Of a stretch of 64,000 nucleotides of DNA, positions 19,901 to 31,100 are shown one piece after another (positions within the stretch are counted from its first letter, which is position 1; each line of letters begins with the position of its first letter). The stretch covers positions 9,186,001 to 9,250,000 of the forward strand of contig CATNEN010000038.1 in assembly GCA_950097015.1 (NCBI GenBank), in the 5' to 3' direction. The position numbers were made by a program, and so were the translations under genes. Under the pieces are notes generated by a model. It saw only the letters and a list, made by a program, of their open reading frames with translations, was not told where the DNA came from and ran no database searches. This DNA comes from Macrostomum hystrix. Its lineage: Eukaryota; Platyhelminthes; Macrostomidae.

Positions 19901-22555
19901 TCGGCGATGGCCGCCTGTGGCAAGAATTCGAGAGATTTTAGGATTCGGGATTTTCAGGAGTAGGATAAAAACTAGTATCCACGAGATATTGAGTAGGACA
20001 ACAATAATTGCAGGAGGGCTGCGGGCAATGGCACATCATTTGCTGACACAAGAACTGCAGCCATCGAGGAGGCAATTCTGCCATTTCCGCTGACTCCTGA
20101 GCACACACGCACACAGATACCGTACGCAGGCACACGCTCACACAGGTGTGTACATCTGCCCTGAATTTCTCATCGTCGGGCAGTGTACACTTTCACTGTG
20201 CCTTGGAGGTTGGCCCTCAAGTGCGTAAATTGCACGACAAACCCCCAAGCCTTCTCTCCGCGACTGCGACCCAAATGAATGTGGCCTCACCGCGGAATCA
20301 AGCTCAGGGACCTCGATGCGAGAGGTAAACGCGTTAACCGCTTTGCCATCCACCTCTTAGGAGTGGTATTAATCCCATTCATTAAATATTATGAATGGGA
20401 TTCATGGTATAACTCATATCCATGGGATATTGAGGAGTGGGATAACTCTTATCCGTGAGAGATTGAGGAGTGGGATAACTCTTATCCGTGAGATATTGTG
20501 GAGTGGGATAACTCTTATCCGTGAGATTTTGAGGAGTGGGATAACCCTTAGGCAGGTAGGAATCCCAGTCTCACCTGCAGCCGCTCCGTTAGCTGCTCGT
20601 ACTCGGCAGTCCTCCGCTTATGAGCCGCTTCCCTCTCGGCGTCTCGCCGGCGGAACTCCCTGGCGAAGGACATCACCAGCGTCTGCTCGCGACGCTTCAG
20701 GCCGGCCTCGAATGCCTCCTTGGCGGCCTCCTTCCACAGCTCCAGCTCCATGGCTGCGTGGTACATGTCCGCCTCTGACACACCGGCTGGGAGCGGCGGC
20801 TGCTGTTGCTGGGGCGGATGCGGGCGGTCTTTGTCCTCATCAGCGCCGTCCTGCTGCTCCTTGTCCTTGGCGTGCGCTGCGCCATTCGGCTCGCGAGCTG
20901 GCGCCGGCTCTTCGTCAAAATCTTCGTCATCGTAGTCGTATGAATCTACGAGTAGAAGCAGAATGTCGTTTGGGGGCGGCGGTAGGCACTGAAAATACTT
21001 GCTGAATGACCGATTTTCATAAAAGTTCACCATATGAACCTAACTTTTCCGCCCTTAATTTTCAAAGCCGTCTGACGTCAGCATCGTCGTGATATTCAGC
21101 GATTCTTAGCGAAGACCCTGGGGACAAGGACAACTAACATTGCTCTGAATAAACGTCTATGGCGAATCCATATTAATTAAATGGAAGAAAAACAACAAAT
21201 TTATATAATCAATAAAATACAATAAAAAATAGTAGCTGTACTATTGCATGATGTATGTCGCGGAATCTATTAGAAGTGCCTCATCCTTTTCACTCGCTCT
21301 CTCCTATCGCTCTCAGTTTTCGTTATCGATTTGTTGGACCCTTCCTTACCTTTCAATGTTGTACTTGTGTCCCCGCCACCCCATTCTTCTCTTATCTCTA
21401 AAATTCACCCACCTCAAATAAATGATTATAAGCGGCTACAAGGCCAGTCTATCGAAGGGTTTTATTGCCATCCTTTCACGTTGATACTTGATATACAAAA
21501 TTTCCGTCTATCTCCTAACTTCTAAGGTCTTGTTTAACAACTTACAAGCTAGTCAAATTCAAACAAAAGAGGATTTTCATTGCGGTTGATTGAATATTTT
21601 GGGAGATATTTATAATTTGTTAGGTATTTGCACGTTCTGCCTACTCTACTACTAATAGTGGTCAGTAAGGTGAAAATACCTTTTAAATATATATACATAT
21701 AAGATGAGTAGGTGATGTTGTCTTTCATACTACTTAAAGTGGCAGTTTACATATATTTAATAGATGTGATCAAATATGTTTTATGAGCAAATCGACACAA
21801 AATAAGCTGAATTTGCAGATAATCCCGAGCCTACCTTCAAGCCTATCGCCATTTGCTTGGACCTTGGTCTTCTGCTGCGGCTGTTCAGGCTGCTGCTGCT
21901 GCTGCTGCTGCTGCTCACATTCGTCAGTGTAAACTGCCAGGGTTAACTCCGGACGAGTCTGGGCGTACCTGGATTAATTGGGAGCGAATATTAATCATCA
22001 AGCTGATGAACGAGGGTACAGAATGTCGGACTGAGCTCGAGTCCTCGGCGATCTGAGGATCTGAGGATCAGGGGACAGAGGATCTGAGAGGCGGGCATAT
22101 CCCTTCTGAGGATCTGAGAGGCGGGCATATCCCTTCTGAGGATCTGAGAGGCGCGTAGACCCCAAATGAGGATTTGTGAGGCGGGCAGATCCCACCTAAG
22201 GACCTGAGAGATCCCACCCTGAGAGAAAAAACCCAAGCGACTCACCGACTATGCAGCAGCTGGTAGGACTTGGCAACCGCGGCAGTCGGAGACTGACCAG
22301 CAGACCGGACATCGAGGACAACATAGCCAACCTGCTCTCTGGCGGTGGTCCGCCTGTCAACTGCGTACAGCAGCAGCTTAATACTGGCCCGCTGTAGCCT
22401 GTGCTGAGCCAATGCCTTCTTGTCCAGCTCCCAGGCCAATTCCTGCTCGAAGCGAGGATTCTCCACGTGATCAACTGGGTCTGTGGCCAGAAGTTCGCCA
22501 TCAAATTTTGCCTCCGCTTGCAGGCTGTGTGTGTTCCGGTCAGGGAATCGCTTAC
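16961..22555 (-). CDS. CEP120: CEP120 centriole protein, short form lacking central C2 domains
   Basis: Six minus-strand exons were identified: 22246-22555, 21835-21968, 20575-20945, 19582-19914, 18161-18358 and 16961-17191 (stop TGA), all in phase. The first two encode the N-terminal C2 domain, with [34 protein letters not shown] and GYVVLDVR, followed by YQLLHS. Exon 3 adds Q8 and an acidic linker; the rest is the C-terminal coiled coil, with [33 protein letters not shown] and the terminal [23 protein letters not shown]120 acts in centriole elongation and ciliogenesis. Human CEP120 is about 986 residues with three C2 domains; here the joined exons give about 525 residues and go straight from C2A to coiled coil. 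Exon 1 (about 16 residues) was not found. The identity comes from family sequences I remember. Confidence 0.85.
17240..18120. repeat. 20-bp minisatellite, about 44 copies
   Basis: Unit CTAGCATCCTCTCCCTTCAA with C/T/A variants at one position. It fills the last intron of CEP120. Confidence 0.95.
18425..19440. repeat. 34-bp minisatellite, about 30 copies
   Basis: The unit begins CTGAGGAACGGGCGGAACTG and ends TTAGAGAAAGGATC, with 33-bp variants lacking one G. It fills the CEP120 intron between 18358 and 19582. Confidence 0.93.
20155..20360 (-). mobile_element. tRNA-like SINE fragment, second lineage
   Basis: The minus strand reads AGGTGGATGGCAAAGCGGTT for the A-box region and GAGGTCCCTGAGCTTGATTC for the B-box region, then a short body. 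It is similar in type to the 11.8-kb fragment. It lies in a CEP120 intron. Confidence 0.45.
20395..20565. repeat. 33-34-bp minisatellite with palindromic core
   Basis: About five copies. Each contains GGATAACTCTTATCC, a 6-bp inverted repeat around CTC. It abuts the donor site of the CEP120 exon ending at 20575. Confidence 0.85.
21040..21180 (-). mobile_element. dispersed repeat family R1, reverse fragment
   Basis: Contains the reverse of R1 landmarks (TTTCAAAGCCGTCTGACGTC, TGATATTCAGCGATTCTTAG, CCTGGGGACAAGGAC). It lies in the CEP120 intron where the missing C2 domains would be expected. Confidence 0.5.
22045..22215. repeat. 30-bp minisatellite, about 5 copies
   Basis: The unit begins GATCTGAGAGGCGGGCATAT. 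It occupies the CEP120 intron next to the 22246 exon. Confidence 0.85.
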
Positions 22556-22649
22556 CTGTTCATGTTGGAATGGGGATTGAATGTTCAGTAACTTTGCACA
22601 TTTGGCGCTTATGTATAGTGAATCATTAGCTGTTAATTATGCTTGTACA

Positions 22650-22950
22650 GATTGTCAGCTGATAATCATGTGCTAGAGAGAGTCTGTCAGTTGATAATCA
22701 TGTGCTAGAGAGAGACTGTCAGCTGATAATCATGTGCTAGAGAGACTGTCAGCTGATAATCATGTGCTAGAGAGAGTCTGGCAGCTGATAATCATGTGCT
22801 AGAGAGACTTTCAGCTGATAATCATGTGCTAGAGACTGTCAGCTGAGAATCATGTGCTAGAGAGTCTGTCAGCTGATAAACATGTGCTAGAGACTGTCAG
22901 CTGAGAATCATGTGCTAGAGAGTCTGTCAGCTGATAAACATGTGCTAATT
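22650..22950. repeat. about 30-bp minisatellite, about 10 copies
   Basis: The unit contains AGCTGATAATCATGTGCTAG with variable AGAGAG spacers. It lies upstream of CEP120 coding exon 2, probably within intron 1. Confidence 0.9.
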
Positions 22951-25179
22951 TGACACACCAATTGAGCAGTTATAATGAGATAAACAATAATGAGCAAATC
23001 TACATTTTTTTAATTGTAATGACTTTCTAATTATTGACATTGACATTATTACTAAATTTTTATGCATTTTCCTTTTTCTATGGCCATATTTTACCATATC
23101 AAATTAATAAAGTAAAGACTGGAACATTAGATTCCTTGCTTAGCTTGCTTATTTAAAAATTGCAATCTAAAACTTTGGAGTTGAATTATTTTGTTAGGGT
23201 AATGTATCATCAACCGAACAGTGTATCTTCAAAACCGAACAAGAATTTTGACTCCTTCCTTGGTCTCGTGCAAGACAGAAGCAAGCTATTGTGTTTCACA
23301 GAACAACTAATTTGAAAGTTGAAGAAATTATCTACAAGCTGAGGCATGATGTGCAATGAAGCATTAAGAGGAAAGAAAGATATTGATGTTTCAGTAGAAA
23401 TTTTTATTGCAAAATCATACTTTTTAACAACATTTTTTCAGTATGTACTTTAGACAAAGATTGTATGTGGTTGCTTGCCAATTAAATGACCATAAATGTA
23501 GTTACTTATAGAGCATGAAAAATGCTTTCAAATGACATAATTCATGATAGTTCACTCCTTAAAATAAGATTAAACCACTCACTCAAATTTTAAAACCAAA
23601 CATCAAATTCTCTGTTTGGTTTGAAGATATATGAAAATCATTGTTCGGTTTTAGATAAAAAGCAGGAATAACTTTTTTCTATTTGACAAAATAGCAAAAG
23701 CAGATACTTTTTAGAAAGATGTAACTGTTTTCTATAACTTGGCTTTTGATTTATAATCATATTTTAAATAGAAAATCTGTAGCTTAGGTTTGAAGTAAAA
23801 AAAATACACATTCTTGTTTGGTTGATGATACATTACCCTATCAATATATAATATAATTTATTTTATAAGATATTTTATATGATTAGATTTAGCATTATAA
23901 ATATATATATACATATATAAATTATTAGCTACAATTTACTGATATGTGGTTTTAGAAATCATTACACCAAAGCTATAATTAACAACAGGTTTCGTGTCCT
24001 TTGTTTCTCATTGCCTTGTCTATTAATTATAAGGCCCATTTTAATCATACTATGCTTTAAAAATATTTTATTCTAAGCATTTAATTTTTGGCAAAGTTAT
24101 AGCATATCTACAGTGTAGGTAAAATTCTAGGTACTTAGCTAGGTAAACAGAGTTTCATAGCTAAAATTGAACAGAGATGAAAAATTCTATTCCCTAAGCC
24201 TAAGGCTTACGTGTAGTAATAAAAAGCATTAAAACTAAATAAATAAAATGACTCAAAATGTAAAAAATGTACAAACCTGATATTAAGGACACAACAATAA
24301 GCATTTTAATAGCTGCTTGTTAAAGTCAATCAGAATCTCAGAGACAGGGGTATTTAAATTATATAGCGTCTGTAAGCTAAAATTATAAAAAGTTTGGAAG
24401 TTAAGTATAAAATACTAGATTCGAGACTTTGAGAATTAAATAAAAAACTAAAGTTTTACTTCACAGGACTAGTAAAAAATTGATACCTAACAACTGTCAA
24501 AAGGTTGGCCAAAATAGTTAAATTTTGTTGTAGGCCTAACACACAGCAGAGTTAGGTGATATAGTCTTAAAATCACCTAGCCAAATAAATTATAAATAAT
24601 CACAATAACAAAGAACTTCTGAATACGCTGACTAGGCCTGCTCTTTTTTTAATCAAACTTAGATTTTAACAACACACTGCAAATGTTGATGATCTGTCCG
24701 TCCCGTATGGTCATCTTTGAATTTTACGAATATCGAATATTTAAGTAACTCAAAAAAATTTGTTGTTTTGAAAACTTTACAAGTATTTTAACGTTTGTTT
24801 AATAAAAGAAGAAAGAAATTTGGCTAAGACTGTTTCTCCTTTTTAAATGTAGTTTTTTGATTTGCTTATAATTTGTCTTTAAATAGTGGTACTAATTTAA
24901 ACACAACTGAAGCCTGCACTTTTCAGCCTGTCGCATGTACAGCGATCCCCAGCAGGCTGTACACACAGTCTTTGCTCCGTAACATATATTATTTGAACAC
25001 ATCAGCTGCGAAAAATACAGTATTTCACATATTTAATAATATACACATATAGTTGAATCCTTACTGCCAGCGTCTTAGATTTAGTCAACTAGTGTAATTC
25101 TAAAGCCCACTATTGCAGTGCTTAGCTAATACTAGTCCAATAATTGTTCTCGGCATTTTTAGAAAGCTTATTTTCAAGC
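22951..25179. other. AT-rich intergenic between divergent CEP120 and glycogen phosphorylase
   Basis: About 2.2 kb of low-GC DNA with one inverted-repeat element (23197-23838). It must contain the short CEP120 first exon, unless that exon is lost, and the promoters of both divergent genes, but no coding segment could be picked out by eye. Confidence 0.4.
23197..23838. mobile_element. TIR DNA element (MITE-like) flanked by TA
   Basis: The left end GGGTAATGTATCATCAACC is matched in reverse at the right end (GGTTGATGATACATTACCC), 19 of 19 bases, then one mismatch and AAC. Both ends are flanked by TA, the target duplication typical of Tc1/mariner-type elements. Length 642 bp with no transposase ORF. 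Subterminal copies of ACCGAACAAGAA or its inverse also occur, as in many MITEs. Confidence 0.75.
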
Positions 25180-28100
25180 ATGGGTAATGGTAATGTTGCG
25201 GAAAATGTTGACCAGGATACGGAGAAACGAAAAGGTCTAAGCATTAGAGGTATATCAGAAGTTGCGAACATTGTTAATATTAAAAAATCTTTCAACCGAC
25301 ATTTACATTTCACACTTGTAAAAGATCGCAATGTGGCAACGCATAGAGATTTTTATCTTTCTTTGGCCCATACGGTTTGGGATCAGTTGTGCAGTAGATG
25401 GATAAGAACACACCAGTTCTACTATCAGCAGGATCCAAAAGTAAGTACTTATTTCCCCCATTTTTGTTCTTTATCATAACATTGAGCCTAACTTATGGCC
25501 TTAAGCTTAAGGTCCTGTAGGCCTACTTAGCTTGCTTGGCAGCCTAGGCGTGTATAATTTCAATAGCTATCCTATAGTAGGGTGCCATATTTGCACCAGT
25601 GTTTTTTAGTACTAGGTATTTTAAAACCACTCAGTGCTTTTTTGGCATAGCACTAGGGGTAGGGACTACTTTTTGGAGTAGGGCCTAATCATTATTGGCC
25701 CTAATCAGATTTTTGCCACAAAAAACTGAAGCCCCAAGCCAGTATGGCCAAATTGTAAAATAAAATAATATGTTTTCTGTTCAGAATGAATATTATTAGG
25801 CATACACATACATGCGCAACCTCCCAAATCTTAGCTGGCCCTGCGACTTAGTTTTTGCTCTCATTTGCGACTTAGTTCATTTCATTACTCTATTTATGAC
25901 TTAGTTTGCTCTCATTTGCTCTCTTTTTCTCTCCCCTTTTTCCTTTTCTTCACGCCTTCCTTTTTTGTCCCTTGGTCCCCCCTTTGATTTTTTTGCGCTT
26001 GGTCTATTGGTTTTTGCGACTTACCTTGCTTGGCCCTCGTTTCACCTGGCCGGTTCAGCCGGGTCGGCTGGGTGTTGCACATGTATGTTATTAGGTTATT
26101 TTTTATATTGCTGACAATGAGAAAAATAAAATTTTACATTTACAGTACAAAGTTCTTAGGTTTCTATAGCTTAATTCCTTCACAGTACTTTAATTTTTTA
26201 ATTGACTTGAAACTTTAAAACTTCCTAGTTTCGCATGTTTAATTATTTTCTGTCTGAAATCATGTGTTTACATGGTACAGCACTCAAGGTTGCAGAGTAG
26301 AGTCTGACCAAGTACTTGACTCATCAAGTATTGAGTCAATTGCTTGTCCCTTTTGACAACTATGCAACTCAAAACTACTTGAGTCTAAATTTGTCACAAG
26401 TCGAGTAAGTATTCCATGTAACAAAAAGGTCAATAAAGGCCAGGGCAGATAAGAGAAGCAAGAGAATAGAAGAAGCAAGAAAAGAAAGAAGAGGTGAAAG
26501 CAAAAGAAGAAAGAATAGAGGTGAGAATATGAGCTAAATCCAATGGCAATATAGAAGGGAATAAACTGGTATGTATAGTTATTTGTTAAAATTGTATGCT
26601 ATCTGATCTCATACATAGATATAGAATAACCAATTTAACCAACCAACCAATATGCATGTATAGTACATAGTACATATATATATATATACTGCATAGTCCT
26701 TGCCCATATTTTTTCCTGATATAGCCATTTCACTTTTAGGGAATTGCAAGAAATGAATAAGAATATATTATTTTGATAGTAAAATAAGCTATGTACATGT
26801 GAGAGATTAAGGATGGAGGCCTATTTGTAGATGTACAATAGTAAGCAGTAACATAGACAAGGCAGAGGTCTAAAAATGAGATAAACTATATATTGCTTGG
26901 CTACTGGACTACTTGACTTGAATTACTCAACTCGACCAAGTAATACTTGACCAAAAACCAGGCTTGGTTGGACTCTATTACAGAGGTTGTTTTGATTGTG
27001 CAAGTCTGTAGGTGGCACTATTGTTGTAAGCACTGAAGTTCTACCAGCCATGTTTTGATATTTGTAGCTAATCCCTTCCCTTCACCCTTGCCTTTGCTCT
27101 TATTACCCCCAGATCTTTATTTAATTGACTAAATTTTATGCAACGTCACTTCAGCACAACTGTGCCATGGAAGCACCTGATTTCAAACAGAAAATAATTA
27201 AACATGCGAAACTAGGAATTTTCTGAAACTTCACCCACTTTGAAGTCTATGACCCACTAAAAGACAGGTTGGGTTTTTGACTATCTGTTCTAGCTTTACT
27301 GTAACTTTAAAAAAATATATGTAGAGTAGTTAGTACAAGTTTGCAAGTGCCATACTTTTAACAAAATCAATCTAGTCTTGATTAAACTACTTTTATTAAC
27401 AATAGTTATTGTGAATGATGAACAATCTATAAATGAATAAGCAAAACAGGAGCTTCATTGCAAAAATGTAGTTTGTTGCTGTCAGTTGTCATTATTGTCA
27501 TGGGATCTGATTCAGATATTTTTTATACCCACAAGTCCTTAGGCCTACCTTATCATAAATAGTACTAATATTCAATAGGTCCCCATGTCTCTATTGACAT
27601 TTAGTCCTGTTAATTATTCACTCAGAATTTATTTGACCCAAAACCCTTTTATCACAATGTCCTGCTTAGTAAGGTATTCTTATATATTGGAGTTCTTACA
27701 GAAGCCTTTAAGCTAAGGCCACCAATAATAATTTTGATTTTTAATATTCAAAAGGTCCCCTTGACTGAATTTCAATATTTTTTTATTTTCCATTCTCTCT
27801 CAAATAAAAGACAACAAAAATTCTTCTTAAAATTCCATATATGCCACTAAGTGTAGTCATCATGTGATAAAGAAGTTATTTTATAAAAAGTTGTAGATAG
27901 AACAAATAGTTTTTTTAACTTGCCTGGTCTGAAACTTCTGCACCCTAAAAACATTTATAGAATATAAACAGATTTTTGTGCCTACTAACTTTAGAACTAT
28001 TTTTTATAGACTAAAGTTCTAGAAGCCTCTGTTTTTAGTGTGTAAAAAGTTAGAATTAAGTTTGGGTGCTACAAGTTCTGTTTCTGTGTTGGAGTCTAAC

Positions 28101-31100
28101 TAGTTTACTTTGACTTTTGAAATACTTTTTATAATTTTAGGATTTTAACTGATACTTTCAGATTTTTATAGCAAATTTGTATTTTAAATATAATTCTATT
28201 GTATTTGTGTAATCAATAGATAACTATGTTGTCTGTCAGCAATTAGTTTGTCATTGACAAGTGGGTTTTCACTATAGAACAAATCAATGCACGATTAAAT
28301 GAAGGTGTACACCACCACATATGGTGTACACCAAACAATTGTATGCCAAGAACTACTCATTGTATACCAACTCCCAAAACTTTAGCTGTATGCCATATGC
28401 TAACAAGTAAAAAGAAAAAATGAATAAAATAAAAGTTAATCTAGAAGCAAAAACTACAACTTGGAAGTGTGTATGTTTTTTAATAATAAAATACAGCATA
28501 TACCTAGTTATCACAATTCAAAAAATGTAGGCAAACTTTACTTAAAGACAAGATTTATTAGTTTTATTTAACAGTCATGTAAGTTCACTTGTGACTTCGT
28601 GTTCGTGTATGCCAAGTGGATACTATGCTATTCATCTGCTATAATATGCCAGGTTGAAACGGTTGAACAGCTGCATACACCAAATGAATCAGAACATTCT
28701 CATTCTCATTTACGGCACAGCTTTATTAAACCTTATATTTACAAATAGAAAACAAAAAAATTGGTGCACTTCAGTGAAAGTAAATACAAAAAGTTCATAA
28801 ACTTATCATACCTCTTTTTAATAAATTCTTGTAACCTAGCGTGTCTACTACCTGTCACTGGAATTCTACATGGGCCGCACCTTGACCAACACGATGGCTA
28901 ATCTGGGCCTAACCCAGGCTATTGAAGAGGCCTTGTACCAGCTGGGATTAGACCTAGAGGATCTAGAAGAGATTGAAGACGACGCTGGGCTTGGCAACGG
29001 TGGCCTCGGCCGTCTGGCTGCCTGCTTCCTAGATTCCATGGCAACGCTTGGTCTTGCTGCTCACGGCTACGGCATTCGCTACGACTATGGCATCTTCCAG
29101 CAGAAGATTGCAGACGGATGGCAGGTAGGGCAACGATTTCTTCACAATGGATCATGTAACCTGTTTGGCTGGGAGGTGTTCTCGGGTCTGCATAATCGAT
29201 AAAGGCATAAAAGCCTATCTATTTTAAAAAAATAGGAAATTTAAAAAGTGACAAGAAATTTCTTAAAACAACAGCGAAGCGACTGAATATACCTGGCCTA
29301 TTTATTTACTTATTTGTCAAACAAAACACAGGTTGAAGAACCCGACGAATGGCTGCGCTTTGGCAACCCCTGGGAGAAGGCCCGCCCGGAGTATCAGCTG
29401 CCTGTCAACTTCGGTGGCCGAGTTGAGACAGGGCCAGGCGGTTCTAAGAGATGGGTGGACACGCAGACAGTGCTGGCTATGCCTTATGATATGCCTGTGC
29501 CTGGGTGAGTGTCTCTGTCTAATTTTTGGATTGTGACAAACACTCTGATTCTAGATAATTAATGACTTAGATCTACAAATTCACGTCAAAATTCAATTGG
29601 CAGCCCTCGACAATCATACGTTGTACTCACATTGAAACTATTTGCTTATTACTTCTAGACATTGAAGTGAGGTACGAAAATTAAATAATATGCAGAATGA
29701 TATAGACATTGGCATGATATTGACATGTATGTAAATATATTTCGTAAAATCCTACATCCTATGAATTATTTCTGTTTACCCCATAACCCCATATAACAAG
29801 GAGATATTACCTGAGGGGATCACCGTATGATGGGGTCATCTTCCTCTCGGCTTTTCCTCTCGGAGGCTCCTTCCATAATCCCCATGACTATATAAAAAGA
29901 AAATCAACTATACATAATATGCAACATAAGACTCAAAACTGAGTCTGTCTAAGAAGGATACAAGTGAAATCTGATCCTGTTAGATCCGTCCTGAACAGTT
30001 GAGAAACAAGTGGATAAAAAACCGGATTAGTTTCCCGACAAAAAACTACTCTCGTCCGGAGGGCGTCCGGAATTCGCTTCGGTTTTTGTACACTTTTAGA
30101 CTGGTTAATATTCCGGGCGAAAACCGGATGGAAAATGTTGGCAAAAAAACTTTTGATCTTTCGGAGAATCCTCCGGATTTTGATCCGGAAAAAACCGCTA
30201 AAACCGGACAATAATGGCTCAAATCCGGACGAAACCGGGCGTTTAGGCCAGGCGGGTCAGATAGACGATTGCGTAGCTATTGAAATAGGGCTAGCCAGTA
30301 GCGGGCCTCCCTTTTCTGTTATTACGAGTACGAGTTATTCGTCTCATCCCTGATTTATATCCCAGCTACGGCAACAACAACTGCAACACGCTGCGGTTGT
30401 GGACCGCCCGGGCTCCGCAGAGCTTCAATCTGCACTCGTTTAACATGGGCGAGTACATCTCAGCTGTGTGCGATCGCAATCAAGCCGAAAATATTAGCCG
30501 AGTTCTATATCCGAATGACAATTTCTTCGAGGGCAAGGAGCTGCGACTCAAGCAGGAATACTTCCTGGTAGCCGCCACTCTGCAAGATATTATCCGGCGA
30601 TTCAGGAATTCCAAATCTTACAAATCCAACTTTGACAATTTTGCCAACAAAGTGGCCATCCAACTGAATGACACTCATCCAAGTCTGGCCATTCCGGAAC
30701 TGATGCGCATTTTTTTAGACCACGAAAAACTTGCCTGGGATACCGCCTGGAACATATGCCTGGCAACTTTTGCCTACACCAATCACACCATATTGCCCGA
30801 AGCCTTGGAGCGCTGGCCAGTGCAAACTCTGGCCAAATGCCTGCCTAGGTGAGTAGACTCACTAGAGCCATCGGGGGGACTACTCTTATTAATTAGAGCT
30901 TTAGACTAACAAGCCTACAATTGTAGCTGAGTAATTTAGACTGATAATCTGCTGTGTGACAGAATGAGTGCCAATCTACTGTGTGACAGAATGAGTGCCA
31001 ATCTGCTGTGTGACAGAATGAGTGCCAATCTACTGTGTGACAGAATGAGTGCCAATCTGCTGTGTGACAGAATGAGTGCCAATCTACTGTGTGACAGAAT

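Noticed and set aside
20391-21005. 204-codon plus-strand ORF
   Set aside because: Antisense shadow of the CEP120 exon 20575-20945 plus the neighbouring array.
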